Of a DNA stretch of 64,000 nt, positions 45,692-55,890 are shown piece by piece. This stretch comes from Tenrec ecaudatus (taxonomy: Eukaryota > Chordata > Mammalia > Afrosoricida > Tenrecidae). The position numbers were made by a program, and so were the translations under genes. The notes under the pieces are model-generated. The model worked only from the letters and a program-made list of their open reading frames with translations. It did not search any database and was not told where the DNA came from. Position 1 is the stretch's first letter, and every line of letters starts with the position of its first letter. The stretch is taken from the NCBI RefSeq assembly GCF_050624435.1, contig NC_134537.1, forward strand, positions 125,092,086 to 125,156,085, given 5' to 3'.

Positions 45692-46680
45692 TTGTAAAAT
45701 TCACATCTATACTTTGTAAATAAATATATATTGGGTGCAAGTGCAATCAACAAATGGCTGGGTATCACAGATACAGGAGACGAACTAGAAGAATTCCCAG
45801 GCTATGTTTCAACCTCAGCTACTTGCAAGCAATGGAGCCCTGGTGATGCTGTACAACAATTGAGGTTTGCTCATTTTCTTTCCTGATATGTATAACCCCA
45901 TCTCTAGAAAGATGGACCCCCAAACTGGTCGTGGCTGTGACTGGCACCAGTAGCCACCAGGCTCAGCAGGCTCCAGGATGCAGATACTAAAAGGAAGAAT
46001 TCCTTGGCTGCTCATTGCAAATATGACTTCAGCAGAGTGTTGTCCAGGAAACTGAGACATCCCAGGTGGTCCATGATTGAAAGGACAGAGATAGGAAGTT
46101 CTGAGTAGGAAGGATGGGGACAGCCTAGTCGTGCCAATTTGGCCAACAGCCTCAAGATGAAAACAACCTCAGATTTGGGCTAATATTCAATGACAAGTGT
46201 GGGCAGAGGAACAGGATGAAGGCTCTTTACAAATGTACAGTTTGACTTTGAACTCTATCATTTGCTAGAGGCACACTGCTAATGATTACGGAGGCTGTTG
46301 TCATGGTTACCCGTGAACGCCCTGTGGCTATGAAAGTGAAGGGCGTTTGCCTGCCCCAGCTGTACTGCTAAGAGTGTGTCAGAGTGTAGCTACTGCTACC
46401 CATTTGGGGAACCAGCACTCCCCATCCACCCCCCAAAAGAGAGAACACTGGGGAATATGAACTGACGATTTAATTATCTACACTACTTGTATACCTCATT
46501 GTATTGCCTGGGGAGGTATCTTTGAAAATATTTATTTTCTCATTTGACCATGCTTTGCATTGTTTTCCTTTGAAATATTTTCAGTTAGTATTTACTTTTC
46601 TCTTGGCTTTAAAGTGAATTTATGTAAAGTAGGGTTTCACAATCACTTTTTATTTACTGGGGCACACTTTTTTCAAACTT
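45692..46680. other. Unassigned stretch
   Basis: About 1 kb without a recognised gene or repeat. Confidence 0.4.
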
Positions 46681-46693
46681 GCTCTGTGTACTA

Positions 46694-46976
46694 TTTTTTA
46701 AAATTATTTTATTAGGGGCTCATACAACTCTTATCACAATCCAAACATACATCAATTGTGTGAAACACATTTGTACATTCATTGGCCTCATCATTCTCAA
46801 AACATTTGCTCTCCACTTAAGCCCCTGGCATCAGGTACTCATTTTTTCCCCTTGCTCCCCACTGACCCCTTGCTCATGAACCCTAGGTAATTTATAAATT
46901 ATTATTTTGTCATATCTTGCACTGTCCAGTGTCTCGCTTCACCCACTTTTCTGTTGTCCGTCCCCCAGGGAGGAGG
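46694..46976 (-). mobile_element. L1 3' end, distal part of the L1 split by the palindrome arm
   Basis: Minus-strand L1 tail from 'attaggggctcatacaactc' to 'gtcccccagggaggaggtt'. In other copies of this L1 the next bases upstream lead, after roughly 30 bases, into the sequence found at 47925. The two parts therefore look like one element interrupted by 46980-47924. Confidence 0.85.
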
Positions 46977-46979
46977 TTG

Positions 46980-47924
46980 TATGCCAATAAAAATGTCAAA
47001 TAAAAAATCTTTTAATAAAACGCTTAAGAATTGAAAAAAAAATCAACATGTCCAAAACTAAATGTATCTTATTCCATTGTTCCCTACCTCAGTGAATAAA
47101 ATCACCACGTAATTGCACAAGCATGAATCTAGGCATCATCACCAACCTCTCTCACTGTTTTGTACCTACCAAATGCGTAACACAGTTTGCTGGTCGAACC
47201 TCCTAAATAACTCTTGAATTTTCTTCCACTGGTGTGTAGTGGGTTACATGTTGGGTTCCTAACAACAATATCAGCAGTTCAAACCCACCATCTGCTCCAA
47301 GGCCAAAAGAGGAGACTGTTTGCTACCATAAATATTACAGCCTTGGAAACCCACGAGGGAAATCCTACCCTGTCCTATAGGGTCACTATGAGTCAAAAGT
47401 GACTCAGTGGAATTGAGTTTGGCTATTGGTTTGGTCATATACTAATGTGACCAACTTCTACAGACCTCAAATGAAGCTGAGTAATATTTACATTTCTGAG
47501 GACCCCTCCTCCCTTGAAGATAATGGTCTCAATCAGATTTAGTTAGTACCGGTGGTCATGGATGTCCATAGGATTTAGTACCAAATTATGGAACAACAAT
47601 ACAGTGAGTGTCTAATTGTTTAATTATGGGATAAATGAAAATCTATGCTGCTATAATATCTAAATCTTTACGTTATTCATTGAGGTTTCTTAAAAACTTA
47701 CATTGTATTCTGAATGACGCTGACAGTTAAAAACTCAGTGTGTAATTGAACAACAATTAATTATTGAAGGGTGAGGATTATAAGTGATTAAAAGTAGTCT
47801 AAAATAGTACCAGAGATCTGTGTGCATATATTTATAGGTCTAGTGATCTATGTGCATACATTTATTGGTTTAGTATTAAGGTGGCATATGGCTATTGTGC
47901 CTCCACTCAAGTACTCCCTCAATG
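46980..47924. repeat. Left arm of large inverted repeat
   Basis: 945 bases that are the reverse complement of 48533-49475. The central ~750 bases look identical by eye. The few differences lie within about 130 bases of the inner end and 65 bases of the outer end. It contains the tail of an old L1, unassigned sequence, an AfroSINE and a short L1 3' UTR piece. Confidence 0.95.
47222..47440 (+). mobile_element. AfroSINE in left arm
   Basis: 'ctggtgtgtagtgggttaca', 'cagttcaaacccaccatctg', 'tatagggtcactatgagtca'. Identical to the copy at 49017-49235 on the other strand. Confidence 0.88.
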
Positions 47925-48650
47925 TTCCAACCCACCCTTCCTCCACCCTCCCAGTATCGCCACTCTCACCACTGGTCCTGAAGTGATCATCTGCCCTGGA
48001 TTCCCTGTGTTTCCAGTTCCTATCTGTATTAGTGTACATCCTCTGGTCTAACCAGATTTGTAAGGTAGAATTGGGATCATGATACTGGGAGTGGGGAGGA
48101 AGCATTTAGGAACTAGAGGAAAGTTGTCTATTTCATCATTGCTACATTGCACCCTGACTGGCTCGTCTCCTTCCCGAGACTCTTCTGTAAGGGGATGTCC
48201 AGTGGCCTACAAATGGGCTTTGGGTCTCCATTCCACACTATCCCCCTCATTCACTATGATTTTTTGTTCTGATGAAGCCTGATACCTGATCCCTTCAACA
48301 CCTTGTGATCACACAGGCTGGTGTACTTCTTCCATGTGAACTTTGTTGCTTCTGAGCTAGATGGCCCCTTGTTTATCTTCAAGCCTTTAAGACCCAAGAC
48401 ACTCTATCTTTTGATACCGGGCACCATGCACTTTCTTCACCACAGTTGCTTATTACCCCGCGTTGTCTTCAGCGATTGTGTTGGGAAGGTGAGCATCATC
48501 GAATGCCAGTTTAAAAGAACAAACTATTCTTGCATTGAGGGAGTACTTGAGTGGAGGCAAAATAGCCACATGCCACCTTAATACTAAACCAATAAATATA
48601 TGCACATAGATCACTAAACCTATAAATATATGCACACAGATCTCTGGTAC
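47925..48650 (-). mobile_element. L1 3' UTR, proximal part, forming the palindrome spacer
   Basis: Minus-strand L1 3' UTR: 'ttccaacccacccttcctcc', 'ggctggtgtacttcttccat', 'cttcaagcctttaagaccca'. It continues into the right arm to about 48650, where host sequence begins. A ~30-base tandem duplication with 'tataaatatatgcac' lies at this 5' junction. Confidence 0.85.
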
Positions 48651-49475
48651 TATTTTAGACTACTTTTAATCACTTATAGTCCTCACCCTTCAATAATTAA
48701 TTGTTGTTCAATTACACACTGAGTTTTTAACTGTCAGCGTCATTCAGAATACAATGTAAGTTTTTAAGAAACCTCAATGAATAACGTAAAGATTTAGATA
48801 TTATAGCAGCATAGATTTTCATTTATCCCATAATTAAACAATTAGACACTCACTGTATTGTTGTTCCATAATTTGGTACTAAATCCTATGGACATCCATG
48901 ACCACCGGTACTAACTAAATCTGATTGAGACCATTATCTTCAAGGGAGGAGGGGTCCTCAGAAATGTAAATATTACTCAGCTTCATTTGAGGTCTGTAGA
49001 AGTTGGTCACATTAGTATATGACCAAACCAATAGCCAAACTCAATTCCACTGAGTCACTTTTGACTCATAGTGACCCTATAGGACAGGGTAGGATTTCCC
49101 TCGTGGGTTTCCAAGGCTGTAATATTTATGGTAGCAAACAGTCTCCTCTTTTGGCCTTGGAGCAGATGGTGGGTTTGAACTGCTGATATTGTTGTTAGGA
49201 ACCCAACATGTAACCCACTACACACCAGTGGAAGAAAATTCAAGAGTTATTTAGGAGGTTCGACCAGCAAACTGTGTTACGCATTTGGTAGGTACAAAAC
49301 AGTGAGAGAGGTTGGTGATGATGCCTAGATTCATGCTTGTGCAATTACGTGGTGATTTTATTCACTGAGGTAGGGAACAATGGAATAAGATACATTTAGT
49401 TTTGGACATGTTGATTTTTTTCAATTCTTAAGCGTTTTTTAAAAAGATTTTTTATTTGACATTTTCATTGGCATA
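48533..49475. repeat. Right arm of large inverted repeat
   Basis: 943 bases complementary to the left arm. This arm is continuous with flanking sequence at both ends (L1 3' UTR inside, old L1 3' end outside). The left arm breaks its surroundings at both ends. The right arm is therefore the likely source. Confidence 0.95.
49017..49235 (-). mobile_element. AfroSINE in right arm
   Basis: Reverse-complement twin of 47222-47440. Confidence 0.88.
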
Positions 49476-49730
49476 TAATTCACATCTCATACAATTCACT
49501 AGTTCAATCACATCAAGTTCTATGATCATCACCATAATCAGTTTTAGATCATTTTCTTCAATCTTGTACTTCCATTTCCTCCCAATCTCCCATGACATAT
49601 CCCCAAGGAGCCATTAATCCAGTTACTATGTCTATAGATGTGCCTGTCCTGAATTTCATATACAGTAAAACAAACTATTAAAAAGCCCTAACAACAATAA
49701 CAAAATAAACAGATAAAAACCTCAATCAAA
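49420..49730 (-). mobile_element. Old L1 3' end
   Basis: 'tggcatataattcacatctc', 'agttcaatcacatcaagttc' match an older L1 3' end in reverse. Its first ~55 bases are shared with the palindrome arms. Confidence 0.6.
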
Positions 49731-49869
49731 AAGAGTTTTGATTCATTACTCTGAACATCAAATTCAATCCACGATAAAGAGCTAACGGAAATGAAGCAAA
49801 TTCCCCACCCCCACCCGTTTTTTTCAATTAAAAGTATGTAAAAGGTGTTCATGTAATTAACCCTTGTTG

Positions 49870-50040
49870 CTAGCTGCTGTTAAACTGGCTCTGACTCAGA
49901 GTGCTCTTTTGTACGACAGAACAAAACTGTCTGTTCCTACATCATCCTCATTTCGTTGTTGTGTCTGAATTCATTGCTACAGTCACCTCGTCAGCAAGGG
50001 TCTCCCACTTTTTCGATGACACTTTGCTTAACTATTACCA
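49870..50040 (-). mobile_element. RTE/BovB 3' end fragment
   Basis: 'gctgctgttaaactggctct', 'ttgtacgacagaacaaaact', 'catcatcctcatttcgttg'. Confidence 0.65.
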
Positions 50041-50054
50041 ATCCCCCACCCTCC

Positions 50055-50185
50055 CGCTGTTATCACGTGGATTTCCACTCACAGTGACTCTTTTTCAGAG
50101 ACGAGATCCTTATGGAGCCAACAGCCTTATCTTCCTCCCACGGAGGAGCTGGTGGGTTGAATCGCCCAATGCCTAACCAACAGCA
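50055..50185 (-). mobile_element. AfroSINE fragment
   Basis: 'ttccactcacagtgactctt', 'cacggaggagctggtgggtt' and 'tgcctaaccaacagcat' match the SINE in reverse. Confidence 0.65.
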
Positions 50186-50244
50186 TCCCCAGGGCTGCAA
50201 ATCAAAGCCAAGTGAGATACTTTCTGATCCACATTAAAAAATGA

Positions 50245-50620
50245 TATTGGGAACCAATAATGAGAGTAGCAATACCAGGAGGGTCAGGGGGAGGTGGGAG
50301 GAGTAAGGGGGAACCAATCACAATGATCGACATATAACCCGTTCCCAGGGAGACAGACAACAGAAAAGTGGGTGAAGGGAGACAGTGGTCAGTGTAAGAC
50401 ATGAAAAAAAGTAATAATTTATAAATTATCAAGGGTTCATGAGGGAGGGGGGGAGGAAAAAAGGAGGAGCTGATACCAAGGTTTCATGTAGAAAGAAAAT
50501 GTTTTGAAAATGATGATTGCAACATATGTACAAATGTGCGTGACACAATGGGTGGATGGGTGGATTGTGATAAGAGCTATAAGAGCCCCCAGTAGAATGA
50601 TTTAAAAAGCAAAACAAAAT
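50245..50620 (+). mobile_element. L1 3' end, 5'-truncated
   Basis: 'gggaaccaataatgagagta' through 'gcccccagtagaatgattta'. The polyadenylation signal is mutated (agtaga). Confidence 0.85.
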
Positions 50621-50624
50621 AAGT

Positions 50625-50912
50625 TGATCATAGAACTACCATATGGCCCAGAAATCCCAATATCAGATACATACTCCAAGGAAGTGAAGGTAGGAACTTA
50701 AACAGAAACCTGTTCACCAATGTTCAAGTTAACACTTTTCACGATAGTCAAAATGCAGAAAGAATTGAAGTGGACATCAGCAAGTGGATAAAGAAAACAT
50801 AATATAGATATAAAATGGAATATTAGTCCTAAGGAGAAATGCTACTTAGAAGAGAGGATGGTGAGACTTTGTCTTAACGTACTTCGGACATGTTATCAAG
50901 AGAAACAAATTC
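50625..50912 (+). mobile_element. Old L1 ORF2 end followed by a BovB scrap
   Basis: 50625-50845 matches the old L1 ORF2 C-terminal region ('accatatggcccagaaatcc', 'aaatggaatattagtcct'). 50850-50912 matches the BovB segment also seen at 38345-38410 ('gagactttgtcttaacgtac', 'ggacatgttatcaagag'). Confidence 0.6.
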
Positions 50913-50934
50913 CCGAAAGTGTAGGGGTGGAATC

Positions 50935-51244
50935 CAATCAGTCAATCAGGTCACAGCCTGATGGTGCTTTCTTAGCACCCTGGGGCCCTCCTACTTTCTC
51001 TTGCCTTGGCTTGCCTGCCTGCCTGCTGGGACTGGGTCACAGACCCTGAGAGCTGATGGAGCTTGGCTGTGTTTCCACTGAACTTGGATCCACATGAGTA
51101 TGCATGTGCTGGCCTGTGATCTTCCTGCATTCTGCATGACTGCATGTGGCTGCGTGAGTCTGAAGAGGGACTTACGGACTAGTATTGGACTTACAGACTT
51201 GAGTTGGACTGGACTGAGATGCTTTCTTAATATATGATTATATC
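50935..51244 (+). mobile_element. ERVL-type LTR, 5' part
   Basis: 'gtcacagcctgatggtgctt', 'gacttacagacttgagttgg', 'ctggactgagatgctttctt' resemble the ERVL-type LTRs of the window. It stops at the CD24 retrocopy; related LTR end sequence reappears at 53905-53995. Confidence 0.55.
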
Positions 51245-52195
51245 TTTTTTTTGCTCTTCCAGCCATTTATTTACTGCTTGTGATCAATGCAAACCAGTTC
51301 CATAACATGAGAGGTTACTGTAAATCAAAGCATAAATACACAAACACATTATATAATCCAAAACAGATATACAGCATTCAGATACAAAGCAAAAGAGAGT
51401 GCTCATTCACACGCAGTAGCTGGAGATGGGTTGGATCTGGTTGATCTTGTGTACAGGTTTCGAACGATGGGGAACACGACTTAGGCTATAAAACTACTAT
51501 GTTCATATTAGATACTGGTACATCTGGCATCAGTGCGTGACCATGACCTCATGGAGTGTATATGGTAAAAAGATGTCTGTGCATCAAGGCAGTTGTGACA
51601 AAGATTTACATTCCAGAATCAAGCTCACTTTAGTTTTAGGTCCAGGTTCCAACTATCTTAAAATATTGACTGATACAGAAAGTGTTCCAAATGTGACTAT
51701 TCTGACTCTTAAAGTTAAAAAAGAAAAGGTATTTACAAGAAGATTATAAAAGTTTTGTAAATTTAATGGAAGTTAGTTTCTAGTCTTCGCTTTCCAAATT
51801 CTTGATTTTTATGATTTTTGACTCTGCATTTTTTTTCATTTCAAGAGTTCTTTTGCTTGATTTTAGTTACAGATGAGTTTTACATTGTAAAGAGTACATA
51901 ACCAACATAAAGATAAAAAGCAAAAAAAAAAGATAAAAAGCAGCATTCTGAAATTAGTTGAGGTCACTGTAGTTCCTACTCCATGGAATCAGTTTTAGCA
52001 AAGTGAAGTTTAGCTTATTTCAGCTATGCTCTTGTTGAATGGGAACAGGTGATCAGAAATGCCTACCATTTGATCTTACCATAAGTGTAAGCAAAATTCA
52101 CTCATAATGCTTGGATTTAGGTACAGCCCAATGCCACCTTCCCTGGCACATGTCAACTACATAAAACGCCAAACACAATGACAAACCAAAGCCTC

Positions 52196-52688
52196 TGTGC
52201 TAGTCTGGGTAGACTGGAGAAACAAACTCATAGGCCTATGTGTATAAGAAAGAGGTTTATATACAAGAGCAATTGAATATTGAGAAAGCATCCCAGTCCA
52301 GTTCTGATCAAGTCCGTAAGTCCGATATTAACCCATATATCCGATACCAATCTATAGTGTCCTCTTCAGACTCACAAAACACATGCAATGATGCAAATGC
52401 AGGAAAATCAAGGCCAGTAGGTGGATGACCTTGTGGATCCAGAGGCACTGTAAGCATATCAGTGCTGCCAGAGGTCTCCATGTGGGTCCTCTGGCTCTAG
52501 CATAGCTCCAAGTGTCTTCTCAACGGAAATGTCTCATACGGAGTAAGCATGTGTCTCTCCTCCAGCGAGCTATTTATCTCCTTAGTGCCTCCAAATGAGG
52601 TCATCAAGCTGCGACCTGATTGACAGGCTAAACTCCACCCCTTCACTCTTAAGACTCAAATTCGCAACAGATTATGTAACAACCCACA
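52196..52688 (-). mobile_element. ERVL-type solo LTR inside the CD24 retrocopy
   Basis: Runs from 'tgtgctagtctgggtagact' to '...gtaacaacccaca'. Flanked by gcctc (52191-52195) and acctc (52689-52693), a 5-base duplication with one change. Homologous to 15712-16243 and, inverted, to 10806-11331. Confidence 0.85.
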
Positions 52689-52758
52689 ACCTCAAAGTAT
52701 GAGTTTAAATCCCAAGAAGAACAGTGATAGGTTAATAATGTAAAACTTTCCTCTAGAG

Positions 52759-52940
52759 CAGTGGTTCTCGACCGATAGGTCGTGACCCCTTTGGGGGGGG
52801 GGGTCAAACAACCCTTTCACATGGGGTTACCCAGTTCATAGCAATAGCAAAATTACAGTTATGAAGTAGCAATGAAAAAAATTTTATGGTTGGGGGTTGC
52901 CACCACATGAGGAACTGTATGAAAGGGTTGAGAACTAATG
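52759..52940 (-). mobile_element. SPIN-type hAT MITE, copy 2
   Basis: 182 bases, reverse orientation of copy 1: 'cagtggttctcgaccgatag', 'aaattacagttatgaagtag', 'aattttatggttgggggttg'. The left flank ctctagag (52751-52758) is the palindromic TCTAGA-type hAT target. The right flank is too degraded to match. It lies in CD24 3' UTR sequence. Confidence 0.85.
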
Positions 52941-53672
52941 CGTCGAGCGTCTATCGGCATTAAATTAGTACTGCTGAAACAATGTATGGAACAGTTACAG
53001 GGACATCTGGAGGTCCCTTCTAATGTACAGATAACTAGAACCATGGAAGCTTATAATATTACCTAATCATTTTAGCCTTGTAAATTTCATGAATCCTTTA
53101 TTCCTAGAAAACAAAAGAATCATTTTTTATAAGACAGCTTTTGAAGTGTCCATATTTCCTAGTCCACATTTAAAGAAACCATCTCTTAATTTTTGGATGT
53201 TGTCACTCTTCACCTTGTACATGAAATTCCAAACACATAATTCTGGCATTCAGCATCCAAACCCTAAATGCATTCTTCTCATCAGCGAAACTTGACATTC
53301 TCATCATTTTCTGTGTTGATAAAACATGTGTGGAAGCAGTAGACTCTGTGAAGCTCTGATTTTTCCTCGCCACACTGGACATGTAACTGCCACTGGGCCT
53401 GGGTTTAGCAGATGGGGAAGACGACGGTTCCCTGGCCTGGGTCTCTAACAACAGCGGTATAAGGGAGAGTGCGATCATGAGGAGACGAGCTGTACGTGGC
53501 AGGGAACCTCCACTTGCCTTAGTGGTGGCGTTTGGTGGGCCCGTGGCAGTCGAGGTAAAGTGGGAATAGTTACAGGTGCTGTGGCAGTTGTGTTATTTGA
53601 ATAAATCTGCGTGGGAGGCACAGCACCAGGAGCAGCAGCCCTGGCAGAGCCGAGCCACCAGGCCGGTACCGT

Positions 53673-53904
53673 GGTGCACAGCATGTCTCCCAAGGTTCTG
53701 CCAGTGCAGAGAATCACTGCTGGGGGCCGGTGTAACAAGGTGGGGAGCTTAGCCGGTTGGCAGGCCCGTGTTTTTCTGCCTCCTCACTTGCTCATGGCTG
53801 CGTGAGCTCTCTGGGGCTCCCTGGGTCCCCACCTCCCAGGGTGATGCAGAGCCACCCCGTTGGTGCCAACTCTGCTGGTGGGCCTTGTAAACTCCTGGTT
53901 TCTG
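53673..53904. other. GC-rich stretch 5' of the CD24 retrocopy
   Basis: Either the diverged CD24 5' UTR or part of the surrounding LTR. I cannot decide from sequence alone. Confidence 0.4.
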
Positions 53905-53995
53905 TATATGGTTACTCCTTGATATAAATTTCTTTCTTACACATATATATGAGTGTTACTGGGTTTGCTTCTCTAGTCAACCCGGAGGCACACAA
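53905..53995 (+). mobile_element. ERVL-type LTR, 3' end
   Basis: 'tccttgatataaatttcttt', 'tatatatgagtgttactggg', 'tttgcttctctagtcaaccc' is the classic end of this LTR type. Confidence 0.65.
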
Positions 53996-54124
53996 AACCC
54001 ATGCATGTATGCTGTGGGACCCCAGCGGCAATCTTGCCTCACTGACGCTGGTCCGGTTCTCAGTAAACGACCCAGAGTTCAACCGTTTTTAATGTATATG
54101 AGGGAGCTAACAACGTTTTGACTG

Positions 54125-54375
54125 AGTAGGTGAAGGGAGATGTCGGGCAGGGCAAGATATGACAAAATAATAATTTATAAATTATCAACATTCATGAGGG
54201 AAGGGGAGCAGGGAGGGAGGAGGGAAATGAGGAGCTGATGCCAGTGGCTTAAGTGGAGAGCAAATGTTTTGAGAATGATGAGGGGAATGAAGGTACAAAT
54301 GTGCTTTACGCAATTGATGTACGTATGGATTGTGATGAGTTGTATGAGCCCCCAATAAAATGATTTAAAAAATAG
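54125..54375 (+). mobile_element. L1 3' end, 5'-truncated
   Basis: 'gaagggagatgtcgggcagg' through 'gcccccaataaaatgattta'. Confidence 0.88.
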
Positions 54376-54377
54376 GC

Positions 54378-54503
54378 CATTTGAACCCACCAGCTGCTCT
54401 GAGGGAGAAAGACTGGGCTTTCCACTCCAGTAAACAGCCACCGTCGTGGAAGCCCATGGGGGTTTGCTGCGAGTCAGCATCCACTGGATGACAGCGAGTT
54501 TTT
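54378..54503 (+). mobile_element. AfroSINE, 5'-truncated
   Basis: 'tgaacccaccagctgctctg', 'tttgctgcgagtcagcatcc', ending in a T/G-rich tail. Lies directly behind the L1 tail. Confidence 0.7.
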
Positions 54504-55264
54504 GTTGTTGTTTTTGTTTGCCGATTTGGTTTTAAGTCTGGAACTACTTCTCTTTGGCGAGATGTGTGATGTGATGTGATCTGGTGCTGATGAAGTTCCC
54601 CACCACTGCTCTAGGCAGAAAAGAAGCATCTACAAAGTTTACGTACAGCGAGATGAGAGTGTGCGTCCAGGCTGGTATGTGGAATGGATGAAGCACATAA
54701 GGTCTCACGCAAAAACAAACCCAAACAAAAAAACCCCTCACTACTATCTAGTCTATTCCAACTTATCTGTATCTTATAGGAGCGAGTATTGGGTCTGTGA
54801 GGGTGTAAATCTTGATGGGTTTACAGGAGCAGAAAGCCTCTCCTTCTCCCATGAGACCAAGGGGGCGAGTAGGAAGGAGGAAGTAGACTCTCCTAGCTCA
54901 CACACTCTTGGAGAGCTAACTGCAGGGCTGGAGAGTTGGGAGTTGCTATTTTGGTCGGCTAGATTGGAGGCCGAAAAGCCATAGTAAAATCGACTGGAAC
55001 AAGGACCAAGTGGAAATGGTGCTTCAGAAAAAAAACCCAGCGTAGAGATAAAAGTTTCTGTAATGAGAAGACTGGAACAGGCTATGAAGGTTTGCATAGT
55101 CCCACAAGCTTTCTGAGTTACGACAGGAAATCTCTAGCTTCTCTATCAAACTAGGCTTTCCTAGAACAGCCGAGAGGGCAAGAAAAGAAAAAAGAACATT
55201 CAATAATTTTGAGATCAACAGAGCATCGTAACAAAAGCCTAATGCTTTTAGCATAGTAATAATG
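54504..55264. other. Unassigned stretch, with a possible SINE scrap
   Basis: Overlapping 107-residue frames on both strands (54661-55097) have no recognised motif. 'ggagcagaaagcctctcctt' near 54828 may be a piece of reversed AfroSINE. Confidence 0.4.
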
Positions 55265-55462
55265 TCATCATAACCCAGTTCTTGCTAAGTCAATTCGGAC
55301 TCACCGTGATCCCAAGGGTATCAGAGAAGAACTAGACGCCATAGGTTTTCTTGGACTGATTTCTCAGAAAGAGATCTCCAGGTCTTTTGCTCAAGGTACA
55401 CCTGAGTGCATACAAATCTCCAGCCTAGTGGATTAACCATTTGTCTCACCCAGGGACTCCAA
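55265..55462 (-). mobile_element. AfroSINE, diverged
   Basis: 'aagtcaattcggactcaccg', 'cctagtggattaaccatttg', 'acccagggactcc' follow the reversed SINE. Confidence 0.65.
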
Positions 55463-55667
55463 AGTTTCTACCTAGAAGGTATATATCAAATCCATTCACT
55501 TTCACTCGTCCAAGCAGGTCTCAGGACTGTGTTTGAGGTCAATGGTGAGTAGAAGTGCAATCTTTATTATGAAGAGTAGTAAATAACTAGGAATAGCATC
55601 CAATAGCATCCAATCTACTACATGGGATGTGAGTATTTGCATGTTTATTTAATTGAAGTCTCTAATC
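55463..55667. other. Unassigned stretch
   Basis: Nothing recognised. Confidence 0.4.
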
Positions 55668-55890
55668 CAGGGGTCCTCAAACTATAGCCCGCGGACCACA
55701 TGTGGCCCGCCGAGGACATTTATCTGGCCCGCCGGGTGTTTTTGCCCCATTTGTTTTTTTACATCAAAATAAGATATGTGCAGTGTGCATAGCAATTTGT
55801 TCATAGTTTTTTTTAAAACTATACCCAGCCCTCCAATGGGTCTGAGGGACATTGAACTGGCCCCCTGTTTAAAAAGTTTGAGGATCCCAG
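55668..55890 (+). mobile_element. hAT MITE, OposCharlie/OC1-like
   Basis: 223 bases with ends 'caggggtcctcaaactatag' and 'aaaaagtttgaggatcccag', and the interior 'gcggaccacatgtggcccgc' and 'ggtctgagggacattgaact'. I associate this end sequence with hAT families described as horizontally transferred among tetrapods. Flanks ctctaatc and ctaatc share six bases, suggesting a slightly damaged 8-base duplication at a TCTA site. Confidence 0.8.

Larger units (their letters stand above)
51245..53672 (-). pseudogene. CD24 (pseudogene): CD24 processed pseudogene with two later insertions
   Basis: Retrocopy of the mRNA for CD24, a small GPI-anchored mucin-like adhesion protein. The coding part lies at about 53672-53447: signal-peptide end PTQIYS, a T-rich mucin segment NNTTATAPVT, then in another frame NATTKASGGSLPRTARLL, the GPI-signal side. 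The start ATG reads ACG, one base is lost in the signal peptide, and a second frameshift and loss of the stop follow. The long CD24 3' UTR continues with recognisable homology to its end: AATAAA at 51266-51271 (as tttatt) and a short A-tail at 51245-51252. It is interrupted by an LTR (52196-52688) and a SPIN-type hAT (52759-52940). A diverged repeat (tatatgattatatc / tatatggttactcc) may be the target duplication, which would put the 5' end near 53900. Intronless and broken. Confidence 0.9.

Noticed and set aside
45832-45865. Possible AfroSINE head ('ggagccctggtgatgctgta')
   Set aside because: Only about 20 bases match and no SINE body follows; this can occur by chance.
47214-49243. Identical 62-residue proteins predicted at 47214-47402 (+) and 49055-49243 (-)
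   Set aside because: They are two mirror copies of the same AfroSINE in the palindrome arms, not a duplicated gene.
53475-53738. 87-residue minus-strand frame considered as a functional CD24 gene
   Set aside because: The start codon is lost, the mucin and GPI-signal parts are in different frames, the stop is missing and there is no intron. It is a processed pseudogene.
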